Positions 50,320-61,271 of a stretch of 64,000 nt of DNA are shown in pieces (the first letter of the stretch is position 1; every line of letters begins with the position of its first letter). The translations under genes were made by a program, and so were the position numbers. The DNA is from Desulfocapsa sp050291935 (GTDB lineage Bacteria; Desulfobacterota; Desulfobulbia; Desulfobulbales; Desulfocapsaceae): contig JBNKKR010000007.1 in the NCBI GenBank assembly GCA_050291935.1, forward strand, positions 54,072-118,071. The letters run 5' to 3'. The notes beneath the pieces are model-generated. The model was given only the letters and a program-made list of their open reading frames with translations, was not told the origin of the DNA and ran no database searches.

Positions 50320-52524
50320 ATGTCAAAAATAATTTGTTCAGCAGCCATTCGCGGTGCCAAGACCATCATCGACACCGCTGAAGCAAGTTATGAAGATGCG
50401 TTGAAAAAATATGGTGCTGATCAGGAAGTAAAGTTTCCCAATACGGCGTATTTCTTACCAATTATTTATAGTATGCTCGGTGCCAAGGTTGAGAAGCTTG
50501 GTGATATGAAGGATATCTTTCAGGAATGTCACAAGCTGATGCCCCCTGTCGTTACCGAGGATATTTGGCTGCCGTATCTTGCTCCTGCCCTTGACGCAGG
50601 GATGGCAACCTTTTTTGCTGAAGAGATGTATGAAGCCATTCGCTATCTCAACGATACCAATCTCTACACAGCAACGGAAGATCCGACCGCTGAAAACTAT
50701 TGGTTGGGTGCAGCCGATGACGTGATCTTTCGTAAACGTGGTGTTGAGTTTGTTGATGGTTCTGCTCCCGGGTTTGCTGCGATTTTGGGTACCCCTAAAG
50801 ACCCTGAAATGGCAGCTAAAATTGCCCTCGAATTACAAGAAAAGAACTTATATATCTTTATGCATGACCAGACCGAAGGCATTAGTATGCCGGAGCAACT
50901 GGTAAAACAAGACGTGCAGGTGGGATGGAGTACCAGATTGGTTCCATTTGGCCGTGAATATACCACAGCGGTTTTTGCCATCGGCTTTGCCTGCCGTGTT
51001 GCCCTGGCCTTTGGTGGGGTGAAACCTGGCGATTATGCCGCAAATCTTAAATATAACAAAGATCGTACCTTTGCCTTTGTCATGGCTTTTGGTGATGTAA
51101 GTGATCAGTGGTATGCAAATGCCGCAGGCGCCATTAACTGGGGATTTCCAACTATTTCCGACTATGATATTCCTGAAGTACTGCCAACCGGAATCTGTAC
51201 CTACGAGCACGTTGTCTCCAAGGTTCCCCATGAGGAGATCGTTCAGAAATCCATCGAAGTTCGCGGGCTAAAGGTAAGTGTTACCAAAATTGATATTCCC
51301 ATGTCCTTTGGCCCGGCCTTCGAGGGCGAGCGTGTTCGTAAGGATGATCTTTTTATGGAATGCGGTGGTGGCCGTACACCCGGAGTTGAAGTACTGATCT
51401 CCAAAGAAATGGATGAGGTGGAAGACGGTCTTGTCACCCTTGAAGGAAAAGATATTGCTGATCTTGAGCAAGGAGAAAATGTACCCCTTGGTATTTTGGT
51501 TGAGGTTGCCGGGCGCGAGATGCAATCTGATTTTGAGCCAATTCTGGAAAGGCAGTTTCATCACCTGATCAACTACATCCAGGGCATTATGCATATGGGC
51601 CAGCGAAATATCATGTGGGTGCGTATTGGTAAAGCTGCCGTTGAAAAGGGCCTTTCCTTTAAACATCTTGGGAAGGTGCTGCATGGAAAGCTCCACCAGG
51701 AGTTTGGCGCCATTGTTGATAAGATCCAGGTGAAGCTCTTTACCACCGAGGAAGGAACCCAGATGGTTATGGATCTTGCAAACAGTGTGTACACAGCGCG
51801 TGATCTTCGTTTGGGTGCAATGACCGATGAAACGGAAGATGTTTTCTACTCCTGTACATTGTGCCAATCATTTGCGCCGAGCCATGTTTGTGTTATCACC
51901 CCTGAGCGCATTGGGATGTGTGGTGCCTATAACTGGTTGGATGGAAAGGCCTCCTACAATATTAATCCCACCGGGCCCAATCAGCCCATTGAAAAGGGAG
52001 TGTGTACCGATCCTGACAACGGCTATTACGAAGGGATTAACGCCTTTGTGAACCAGGCGTCCCGTGGTGCGGTTCCTGAGGTGAGTTGCTATTCGCTGAT
52101 GAATAATCCAATGACTGCCTGTGGCTGTTTTGAAGCCATTGCCGCCATGCTCCCCCAGGCCAATGGCATCATGGTGGTTAACCGTGACTATTTAGGAATG
52201 ACTCCCTCAGGTATGAAATTTACTTCCCTTGCCGGAATGGCTGGAGGCGGCATGCAGACTCCAGGCTTTATGGGAGTAAGTAAGCATTATATGACCTCTA
52301 AAAAACTCTTTAAGGCAGAGGGCGGCATTAAGCGTGTTTGCTGGCTGCCGAAGATGTTAAAAGATGAAATTGCTGAAAAATTAAAAGAGGTTTGTGCCGA
52401 TATCGGAATGCCTGAGCTTTTCGATATGATTGCCACCGAGGAACAGGGGACCACCGAGGAAGAAATCCTTAGCTTCTTAAAAGAAAAGGGACATCCCTGC
52501 CTGGAAATGGAAACAGCAGTGTAA
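50320..52524 (+). CDS. acsB: acetyl-CoA synthase catalytic subunit (CODH/ACS beta)
   Basis: AcsB assembles acetyl-CoA from CO, a methyl group and CoA at the Ni-Ni-[4Fe-4S] A-cluster. The ligands are visible: C512, C515, C524 and C534 in SCTLCQSFAPSHVC-VITPERIGMC, and the C601-G-C603 motif for the distal nickel in TACGCFEAI. The spacing is identical to Moorella AcsB (506/509/518/528/595/597) with a +6 offset. At 734 residues it is the full bacterial form with the N-terminal CODH-docking domain. It follows the metF-acsD gene by 63 bp with CAGGAG as ribosome-binding site. Confidence 0.97.
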   Translation: MSKIICSAAIRGAKTIIDTAEASYEDALKKYGADQEVKFPNTAYFLPIIYSMLGAKVEKLGDMKDIFQECHKLMPPVVTEDIWLPYLAPALDAGMATFFAEEMYEAIRYLNDTNLYTATEDPTAENYWLGAADDVIFRKRGVEFVDGSAPGFAAILGTPKDPEMAAKIALELQEKNLYIFMHDQTEGISMPEQLVKQDVQVGWSTRLVPFGREYTTAVFAIGFACRVALAFGGVKPGDYAANLKYNKDRTFAFVMAFGDVSDQWYANAAGAINWGFPTISDYDIPEVLPTGICTYEHVVSKVPHEEIVQKSIEVRGLKVSVTKIDIPMSFGPAFEGERVRKDDLFMECGGGRTPGVEVLISKEMDEVEDGLVTLEGKDIADLEQGENVPLGILVEVAGREMQSDFEPILERQFHHLINYIQGIMHMGQRNIMWVRIGKAAVEKGLSFKHLGKVLHGKLHQEFGAIVDKIQVKLFTTEEGTQMVMDLANSVYTARDLRLGAMTDETEDVFYSCTLCQSFAPSHVCVITPERIGMCGAYNWLDGKASYNINPTGPNQPIEKGVCTDPDNGYYEGINAFVNQASRGAVPEVSCYSLMNNPMTACGCFEAIAAMLPQANGIMVVNRDYLGMTPSGMKFTSLAGMAGGGMQTPGFMGVSKHYMTSKKLFKAEGGIKRVCWLPKMLKDEIAEKLKEVCADIGMPELFDMIATEEQGTTEEEILSFLKEKGHPCLEMETAV

Positions 52525-52596
52525 GCGTGACAAAACAAAAGTGCATTTACTGAATAATACAAAAAAGTTATCGTATAGAGAACCGGAGGAACAACC

Positions 52597-53952
52597 ATGG
52601 CCTTAACAGGTATTCAAATCCTTAAAATGCTGCCGAAGAAGAATTGTGGCGAATGCAGCATCCCAACTTGTTTGGCTTTTGCCATGAAGGTGGCTGCAGG
52701 GCAGGTGGAAATTGCTGCGTGTCCATACGCGTCTGAAGAGGCCATTGCCACCATTGGTGAAGCTTCTGCTCCCCCCATTAGAACCATTAAAGTAGGTACA
52801 GGAGATGACACCTTTGTCAGTGGTGCGGAGACCTGTATGTATCGGCATGATAAGCGTTTTGAAAATCAGACCGGAATCGCGGTTCTTGTGACCACAGAAC
52901 AGAGTGATGCTGATGTTGAGGGACGAATTGAGCGTTTTAATAAACTCGAATATGAACGAGTTGGCGTTATTATGCGTGCTGATCTTATTGCTGTAAAAGA
53001 TGCGAAAAATGATGAGGCCTCCTTTGTGGCGCTCACCCAAAAAGTTCTTGATGGATCGCCAAGGGCCGCAATAATTCTGATCAGTGATTCTGCTGCCAAT
53101 ATAGGGGCCGCTGCCAAAGCATGTGGTGCGAGAACGCCAATAATTTATGGCGCAACTCTTGATAATGCTGATGATTTCGCAAAACTTGGTGAAGAGCTTA
53201 AAGCGCCTGTGGGAGTTGCTGGTAGCAATGTGGATAATTGCGTTGAGATCTCAGAAAAATTACAATCTGCCGGGTTAAAGGATCTGGTGATTGATACGGG
53301 TGCCAGGACCCTGCGTGGCGCCTTTGAAGACAATATTGTTGCCAGACGGTCTGCGGTCACCTCAAAGTTTAAACCCCTTGGCTTTCCAACCCTCACCTTT
53401 CCCTGTGAGATCTCTGATGATCCAATGATGGAAGTTATGGTGGCATCGGTTTTGGTTGCCAAGTACGCAGGAATTGTTGTGATGTCGGATATCCAGGGGG
53501 ATTTAATCTTCCCACTCTTCCTGGAGAGAATGAATCTCTTCACCGATCCGCAACGACCAATGGTTGTTACTGAGGATGTGTATCCCCTCACCGGACCGGA
53601 TGAGAATTCACCGGTTGTTATCACCTGTAACTTCTCCCTCACCTATTTTATTGTTTCTGGTGAAATTGAAGGCTCAAAAGTTCCGACCTGGTTGCTTATC
53701 AAAGATACAGAAGGGCTTTCCGTACTCACCGCCTGGGCCGCCGGTAAGTTTGGCGCAGATCTTATTGCCCAGTTTATCAATAAGAACGGAATCCTTGATA
53801 AGGTTAAACATCGCGATCTTATTATTCCTGGATATCTTGCTTCCATGAAAGGAGAGCTTGAAGAAGAACTCCCCGATTGGAATATCATTATCGGTCCCCG
53901 TGAAGCAGGGCACTTGCCGGCGTTCTTAAAAGAGTGGAAACCTTCTGCCTGA
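52597..53952 (+). CDS. acsC: corrinoid iron-sulfur protein large subunit
   Basis: AcsC carries the corrinoid cofactor and a [4Fe-4S] cluster and, with AcsD, passes the methyl group from methyl-THF to AcsB. The N-terminal cluster domain is MALTGIQILKMLPKKNCGECSIPTC... with four cysteines including the later AACPY. The 451 residues include the central TIM barrel and the C-terminal B12-binding region (GEIEGSKVPTWLLIKD; WNIIIGPREAG). The ribosome-binding site is GGAGGA. The stop is only 13 bp before the formate dehydrogenase ATG. The methyltransferase AcsE is absent from the window. Confidence 0.96.
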   Translation: MALTGIQILKMLPKKNCGECSIPTCLAFAMKVAAGQVEIAACPYASEEAIATIGEASAPPIRTIKVGTGDDTFVSGAETCMYRHDKRFENQTGIAVLVTTEQSDADVEGRIERFNKLEYERVGVIMRADLIAVKDAKNDEASFVALTQKVLDGSPRAAIILISDSAANIGAAAKACGARTPIIYGATLDNADDFAKLGEELKAPVGVAGSNVDNCVEISEKLQSAGLKDLVIDTGARTLRGAFEDNIVARRSAVTSKFKPLGFPTLTFPCEISDDPMMEVMVASVLVAKYAGIVVMSDIQGDLIFPLFLERMNLFTDPQRPMVVTEDVYPLTGPDENSPVVITCNFSLTYFIVSGEIEGSKVPTWLLIKDTEGLSVLTAWAAGKFGADLIAQFINKNGILDKVKHRDLIIPGYLASMKGELEEELPDWNIIIGPREAGHLPAFLKEWKPSA

Positions 53953-53965
53953 TGCCACTTTGTTA

Positions 53966-56900
53966 ATGAGCACAGTAACTCTTCATATAAACGGGAATGA
54001 AGTGGTCGCCGAAGAGGGGCTCACCCTTCTTGAGATTGCAAAGCGTGCCGGTATAACCATTCCCACCCTCTGCCATATTGAGGGGAAACCTTCTACGGTG
54101 CCATGCGGTATTTGTGTGGTTGAAGTTGAGGGAGAGGAGACGCTGGTAAGATCCTGCGTCACCCTTGGACGCAGTGGAATGTCCATCCAGACGGAATCAA
54201 AGGCCGTTGTTCAAGAGCGTCAGGAGAAGTTGGCACTGCTCTCCAAAAATCATTTTGGTGATTGCAAAGCCCCATGTAATTTGACCTGTCCTGGTCAGAT
54301 CAATGTCCAAGGCTATATTGCCCACGTGGCCAAAGGGGAATATGAGGAAGCGTTGCGTGTGATTATGGATCGCAATCCTGTTCCTTTTTCCGTTGGTCGT
54401 GTTTGCCCTCGTTTTTGTGAGACCAGATGCAGAAGAATTTTGATCGATGAGCCTGTTTCCATAAACCATCTGAAACGATTTGTCGCAGATTGGTGCATGA
54501 AAAATGAAATTGATCTGAAAATTCCAAAGGATAAACCCACCGGTAAGCGTATTGCGGTTATTGGAGGAGGCCCGGCCGGGCTTACCGCCGCCTGGTTCTT
54601 AACCAAAAAAGGGCATGATGTCACCATATTTGAGGCGGCTCCAAAACTTGGTGGAAATCTCAGATATGGTTTTCCAGACTACAAAATTCCCAAAGAAATA
54701 GTCGATTATGAGGTTAATAGCATCCTGCGTATGGGCATTAATGTACGATTGTCCCAGCGCTGGGGAACTGACTTTAACCTCCAGGATCTCAAAGAGAGCG
54801 GATTTGATGCCACGTTTATTGGTATCGGTGCAACCGTAGATGTGCCCTTTGACGTCCCCTGTACCGATAAGGAGCATGTCTATACCGCCGCTAACTATCT
54901 CAGGATGATTAATGAGGGAAGAGAACTTGAGCTTGGCAGAAAAGCGGCGGTGATCGGCGGCAACAATATTGCCATGGAAGTTGCACGTTCGCTTTTGCGG
55001 CAAGGCGTTGAACAGGTTACCGTTATCTATCCAAGGGCCCGTCTGGAAATGCCTGCAAATCAGCGAAATGTCAAAGAGGCGGAGACAGAAGGCGTTCAGT
55101 TTCTGCTTATGGCGTCTCCCAGCGGCCTTTGCGCTGTACCCGATAAAAATTATCGTCTCAAGCTTGATCTTATCAGGATGAAGCTTGGCGAACCTGATAA
55201 GAAGGGAAAACGCGATATTTTGCCCATCCCGGATTCGATGAACACGTTGGGTGTTGATACCGTTATTTCTTCTCTGGGACAACGATCCGTTGCCGAGGAT
55301 AGGATGCTTGGTGGTGCATTGGAGGCCGAGCTGAAAATTAAGCCTGATGGCATGATTCAGGCCAATGTAAGAACTTCTGAGACCAGCGTGAAGGGCGTAT
55401 TTGCTGGTGGGGATGCGGCAAATGGCTCGAAATCGGTTATTCAGGCAGTGGTTTCGGCAAGACGTGCTGCCAACAATATCAATGCTTTTGTTATGGGATG
55501 TGAAAAGGATCCAGCAGATGATCGTTTTAACTTCACCAGAGGGAAGGGCTTTGATGATGTTTCCCTTTCTAATTTTGAAGGCATTGGCATAAACCTGAGG
55601 GAGAAAATGCCCACCAGGCCACCTGAAGTTTCCACCCAGGATTTTGATGAGGTCAAGCTTGGTTTTACTGAAAAGATGGCAAGGCGTGAAGCGGAGCGTT
55701 GCCTAAAATGTGGTTGTAGCGCCTTTGATCGTTGTGACCTGAAACGTCTTGATATTGAAAACAAGATTAATATCAATAAGACAGGGATGGGGACAGCTCC
55801 TGTTTATCCGATCGATACAAGCCATCATGCAATCACTGTTGATGCCAACAAGTGTATCTTTTGTCATAGATGTGTTCGCTCCTGTGAGTATGACGCCCTT
55901 GAATTAAAAGCGGACTTTTTTGACGAAATGGGGTCCCCGCAGGGTCTTACTATTCGGTTTAATGATAATTGTGTTTCCTGCGGAAAATGTGTTGATAACT
56001 GTTCCACAGGTGCTCTTAATAAGAAAAGTCGTATAGTTCCCATTCAGGCGGAACAGGTCCGTGAGGTGCAGACAACTTGCCCCTACTGCGGAACCGGCTG
56101 TCAGCTTATTTTAAAGGTAAAAGGACAGACGCTGATGGAAGTTACGGCGGATCCTAGCATTGGTCCGAACTATGGTGATCTTTGCGTTAAAGGCCGTTTT
56201 GGGCACAATTTTATTCAGCATCCCGACCGCTTAACAAGGCCTCTTATCAGAAGACAAAAGGGAGGGCCGCTTGAGCCTGTTAAGTGGGATGAGGCGCTAG
56301 ATTTTATGGGGCAGGCCTTTTCCAGGATACTTGCGGAAAAGGGGCCTGATGCATTGGGCGGTTTATCATCCGCCAGGTGTACGACTGAGGAAAATTACGC
56401 CTTTCAAAAGTTTTTTAGAGCAGGGATCGGGACCAACAATGTCGATCACTGTGCCAGATACTGACACAGCCCAACGGTGACCGGTCTGGTCACAGTACTT
56501 GGATCTGGAGCAATGACCAATACCATTAATGGTATTCTCGACAGTGATGTGATGTTGGTCATAGGCTCTAATACCTCCGAAACCCATCCCATTATCGGTT
56601 TACGCATGCGTGCTGCAGCAAAAAGGGGATCAAAGCTGATTGTTGCCGATCCACGCAGGATTTCATTGTGCGATTCAGCAACATACTGGATGCAGCAGCG
56701 TCCTGGAAGTGATGGCGCCCTGATTAATGCATTGTGTAATGTGATTTTAGAAGAGGGCCTTGAAGATAAGGCCTATATGGAAGAGCGCACCGAAAATATT
56801 GAGGCTTTTAGAGAGTCCATTAAAAGCTGCACTCCTGAGTGGGCAGAACGCATTACCGGTGTAGATGCAGATCTTATTCGTGAGGTGGCCAGGTGTTTTG

Positions 56901-58150
56901 CCGCAGGCCAGCGCGCCGGTATCTATTACACCATGGGGATCACCCAACACACCTCCGGGACAAACAATGTCTGTTCCCTTGCCAATTTAGCGATGATCAC
57001 CGGCAATCTTGGAAAAGCTGGAGCAGGGTTGAATCCTTTGCGAGGACAAAATAATGTCCAGGGCGCAAGTGATATGGGCTGTAATCCCAGTTTCTTTCCT
57101 GGGTATCAGCGCATAGATGACCCAGCAGCACGTGAAAAATTTGCAGCGCTGTGGCAGGCAGAACTTTCTGCTACACCAGGACTTATGGCCACAGAAATGC
57201 CCAAGGCGATTACTAATGGAAGCTTGGCAGGTCTTTGGATTATGGGTGAAAATCCAGTGATTTCTGATCCAAATGCCAGTCATGTAAAACATGCATTTGA
57301 AAAGCTTGAATGTCTGGTGGTGCAGGACATATTTCTCACCGAAACAGCAGAACTTGCCGATGTGGTCTTACCCGCTGCCGTATTTGCCGAAAAGGAGGGA
57401 ACCTTTGCCAATACCGAGCGCAAGGTGCAACGGGTGCGTCGGGCATTGATCCCACCGGGTGAGGCCAGAGACGATCTTTCCATTATCAATATGGTCAGTA
57501 ACCGGATTTTGGGAAGTGGTGCTAACAGGTATATTGGCTATACTGATCCCGTTTACCATACTGTCGCCCCCCTTGCCGAGGAAGTTTTTGATGAGATCTG
57601 TGCTTGCTGGCCGGCCATGGCTGGAATGAGCTATGAACGCCTTGTTGAGAAAGGACTTGCCTGGCCATGTCCTGATAAAGAGCATCCGGGAACTCCGATT
57701 TTACATATCGGCGGTTTTCCACGGGGCAGGGGATATCTTTCTGCCATAACCTGGGCAGGGCCAGAAGAGACACCGGATAAGGACTATCCTCTGGTGCTTA
57801 CCACAGGCAGGGTTCTGTATCAGTATCATACAGGAACCATGACCAGACGTTCTGAGGTGCTGGAAGATAATGCGCCTTCTGCGTATGTTGAGATGCATCC
57901 GGAAGATGCGACTGAGCTTCTTCTTGAAGATAATGAAGTTGTACGCGCCACATCAAGGCGTGGGAGCATAAAGCTTGCGGTACGCATTACCAGTAGAGTG
58001 AATAAGGGCATTGTTTTTATCCCATTTCACTATAAAGAGGCCTCTGCCAATCTTTTGACCAATGATGCCTTGGATCCCCAGTGTAAAATTCCTGAGGCCA
58101 AAGCATGCGCGATTAAGATAGAAAAAATTAAAGAAAGTGTAGCTGTATAA
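53966..58150 (+). CDS. fdhA: selenocysteine formate dehydrogenase fused to a GltD/NfnB-like flavoprotein
   Basis: One 1394-residue frame with a TGA read as selenocysteine at residue 833. In order: a 2Fe-2S domain (1-80; TLCHIEGKPSTVPCGIC), a GltD-like 4Fe-4S region (CKAPCNLTCP), FAD/NAD(P) Rossmann folds (about 190-480; AVIGGGPAGLTAAWFL, GGDAANGSKSVIQAVVSAR), two 4Fe-4S clusters (about 629-690; CIFCHRCVRSCEYDAL, CVSCGKCVDNC), and the molybdopterin/tungstopterin catalytic domain (from 703; TCPYCGTGCQ). The active site reads CARY-U-HSPTV, the family Sec motif, and the C-terminal MGD-binding domain ends near residue 1390. The enzyme should link formate/CO2 to NAD(P)H and to iron-sulfur partners. 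No Shine-Dalgarno precedes the ATG; a TTG lies 6 bp upstream. It follows acsC by 13 bp. Confidence 0.93.
56462..56493 (+). promoter_or_regulatory. SECIS element of fdhA (TGA 56462-56464)
   Basis: GTGACC (56477-56482) pairs perfectly with GGTCAC (56488-56493) around the loop GGTCT, starting 12 bases after the TGA. The loop matches the GGUCU apical loop of the E. coli fdhF SECIS, which binds SelB. Confidence 0.92.
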
Positions 58151-58184
58151 TATATCATTTTATCAAAAACCCGGGAGTTTTTAG

Positions 58185-61100
58185 ATGGGAAAAGCAATGA
58201 TACACAGGGAAGGAGCCGTGATGATACTGGGTGGTGGAATCGCCGGTATTCAGGCCGCCCTGGATATGACTGATCTTGGGTATTATGTATACCTGGTGGA
58301 AAAATCACCTGCAGTTGGCGGGGTAATGGCCCAGCTTGACAAGACATTCCCAACGAATGATTGTGCACTCTGAATCCTGGCGCCAAAGCTGGTAGAGGCC
58401 GGTCGGTCTCCCAATATTGAAATGATCACCAATGCTGATTTTCTGGCATTGGAAGGAAAAGCAGGCGATTACACAGCAAAACTGAATATTCGTCCGCGAT
58501 ATATAGATGCGGATGCCTGCACAGCGTGTGGATTGTGTACCCAGTACTGTCCCAAGCATCACGTGGATCCCTATAACGAGGGACTTTCCATTACCCGCCC
58601 TATCCATATAGATTACGCGCAGGCAGTTCCTGCCACGTACTATATTGATCCGTCATCCTGTATGCATATCCAGCATGATACCTGTCAGATTTGCGTTCCT
58701 GTTTGTCAGAGTCATGCCATTGATTTCAGCCAGAAGGAAGAAAAGCGGGATTTGAAAATTGGGGCTGTAATTCTTTCCCCTGGTTTTGGTAAAATCGCCC
58801 CGGAAGTACTGGAAAAATTTTCCTATGGCAAACACCCTGATGTGGTCACTTCCTTTGAATATGAACGGATGACCACAGCATCCGGTCCGTTTATGGGCGA
58901 GATTAAATGTTTCTCCGATGGACGTCATCCAAAATCTCTGGCTTTTATCCAATGTGTGGGCTCACGTGATCTTGGTTGTGATAATGGCTACTGTTCATCC
59001 GTTTGCTGTATGTATGCAATCAAGGAAGCACTGGTGACCAAGGAGCATGACCCTGAAGTGGATATTACCATCTACTATATGGACATCCGCACCCAGGGTA
59101 AGGACTTTGACGCAGCAAGGGAGAGGGCCGAGGCCATTGGTATCAAGTTTGTTCGCGCCAAGGTTGCCGATGTGACGCCTTGGGAAAACCATCTTAAACT
59201 GACTTATTCCACGCTGGATGGCCAACATAAGTTTGCTGCCCATGATATGGTTGTGCTTTCGGTGGGCCTTGAATCGCCGAAGGATGCGAGAAAAATAGCC
59301 GATGTTACAAAGATTGATTTAAACCACTACGATTTTTGTAAGACCGGAACCTTCACTCCCCTTGAAACCAGCCGGGATGGTATTGTGGTTGCCGGCGCAT
59401 TTCAGGGGCCAAAGGATATTCCGGAATCGGCAACCCAGTCTTCAGGAGCTGCTTCCCTTGCCGCCATTACCCTTAAAAAACAACGTGGCAAAGGAACGAT
59501 CACCAAGGAATATCCGGAAGAAGTGGTTGTCGGTGATGAAGATGAGGTTCGTATCGGCGTTTTTGTCTGCCATTGTGGAATTAATATCAGTTCGGTTGTT
59601 GATTGTCCAGAAGTTGCAGATAGTGCAGGGGACCTTGAAAACGTAACCTACTATACCGAGAATCTCTATTCCTGTTCCCAGGATGCTCAGGAGCAGATCA
59701 AAAAGACCATCAAGGCGCAGAAACTTAACCGTGTGGTTATAGCAGCCTGTTCGCCAAGGACCCATGAGCCGCTCTTTCAGGAAACGTTGAAGGATGCGGG
59801 ACTTAATAGGAACCTCTTTGAGATGGTAAATATCAGGGATCAATGTTCCTGGGTCCATGCCACCGAGCCTGAAGCGGCCACGGAAAAATCAAAAGATTTG
59901 CTCCGGATGGCGGTGCGTAAGGCTTCTCATATTCAACCGCTGCCGGAACAGACGGTCCCCGTTACCCCCAAAGCACTGATTTTAGGTGGTGGTGTAGCTG
60001 GAATGACAGCGGCCATAACCTTGTCTGATCAAGGCTTTTCTTCGGTGATTGTTGAGAGTTCTTCCAGTTTGGGTGGACAACTGTTGCGACTCAAAAATAG
60101 TTTTGCCGGTGAGTCCATTGCCGATCACTTAAAAAAGATGGTTGCCAAGGTTACAAAGGATAAAAACATTGAGGTTATGCTTGATGCAAAACTCCTTTCA
60201 ACCCAAGGATTTATTGGAAACTTCAGCTCGGTTATCGAAAGTGGCAAAGGGAAAAAAGTTGAGACCACCTATGATCATGGTGTGATTATCGTGGCCACCG
60301 GAGGCCATGAACATCGTCCGGATATGTATCAGCTTGGAAAATCTAAAAAGGTCCTCACCCAACAGGAGCTGGAGACAAGGCTTGCCGGACGAGCAAAAAA
60401 CCGTGCCCCTCAGTCCATAGTGATGATCCAATGTGCCGGGTCGCGCGGTGATGATCTGCACTACTGTTCCAAGGTCTGTTGTAACCATGCCATGAAAAAT
60501 ATTCTGAAAATTAAGGAAATTAATCCTGATTCTCAGATTATTGTCCTTTACCGTGATATCAGGACCTATGGCTTTGGCGAAGATGCATATCTTGAGGCCA
60601 GGAAAAAAGGTGTTATTTTTATCCCTTATGAAGTGGATAAAAAACCGGTGGTTAGCACTAAAGGCGCAAAAGTGCAGGTTGATTTCTTCGATTCCATAAT
60701 GCAGGAAGAGGTGTCTTTAACTCCGGATCTTGTAACCCTTTCCGTGGGATTGGTTCCCGATGGTACTGAAGAGCTGTCAAAGTTATTAAAACTTCCGGTT
60801 ACGGCAAATAATTTCTTCCTTGAGGCACATGTTAAGTTGCGCCCGGTTGAAATGGCAGTGGATGGCATTTATGTCTGTGGCCTTGCCCATGGTCCTAAGC
60901 CAATCGATGAAACAATTGTCCAAGCCCAGGCTGCGGCCGCTAAAGCTGCCATGCCGTTGGTCAATGGATCGGTAACCGTAGATCCCATTGTCTCAAAAGT
61001 TGAGCAGGATAAGTGTATCGGTTGCGGAATCTGTACAAGCCTCTGTCCATATGGCGCAATTACCATGGTAAAACAAGAGAAGAAACGAAAGGCCTTTACC

Positions 61101-61238
61101 ATTGCCGCCTCGTGTAAAGCTTGCGGTATCTGTGCATCCCATTGTCCAACATTTGCCATTTCAATGGGTGGCTTTACCAATGAACAGTTGATTTCTCAGA
61201 TTGAAGCATTTGGCAATAAAGAAGAAGTGGAGGCCTAA
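58185..61238 (+). CDS. hdrA: double-module HdrA with selenocysteine
   Basis: The 1017-residue protein contains one in-frame TGA at codon 63. The first half (1-440) is an HdrA module lacking the usual N-terminal domain: FAD motif ILGGGIAGIQAALD, NDCAL-U-ILAPK where HdrA has Cys, and a 4Fe-4S motif (CTACGLCTQYCP). The second half starts with a complete HdrA N-terminus (RIGVFVCHCGINISSVVD, about 455), a second FAD motif (ALILGGGVAGMTAA, about 599) and two C-terminal ferredoxin clusters (CIGCGICTSLCP; CKACGICASHCP). HdrA is the flavin electron-bifurcating subunit of heterodisulfide-reductase-like complexes. HdrB and HdrC are absent here. The gene lies 34 bp after fdhA and 33 bp before mvhD. Confidence 0.93.
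58371..58410 (+). promoter_or_regulatory. SECIS element of hdrA (TGA 58371-58373)
   Basis: GAGGCC (58395-58400) pairs with GGTCTC (58405-58410), with one G-U pair, around the loop GGTC, 21 bases after the TGA. The GGU in the loop is the bacterial SECIS feature. Confidence 0.85.
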
Positions 61239-61271
61239 TATGGGCCATCATATACTATTTGGGAGTGTATA

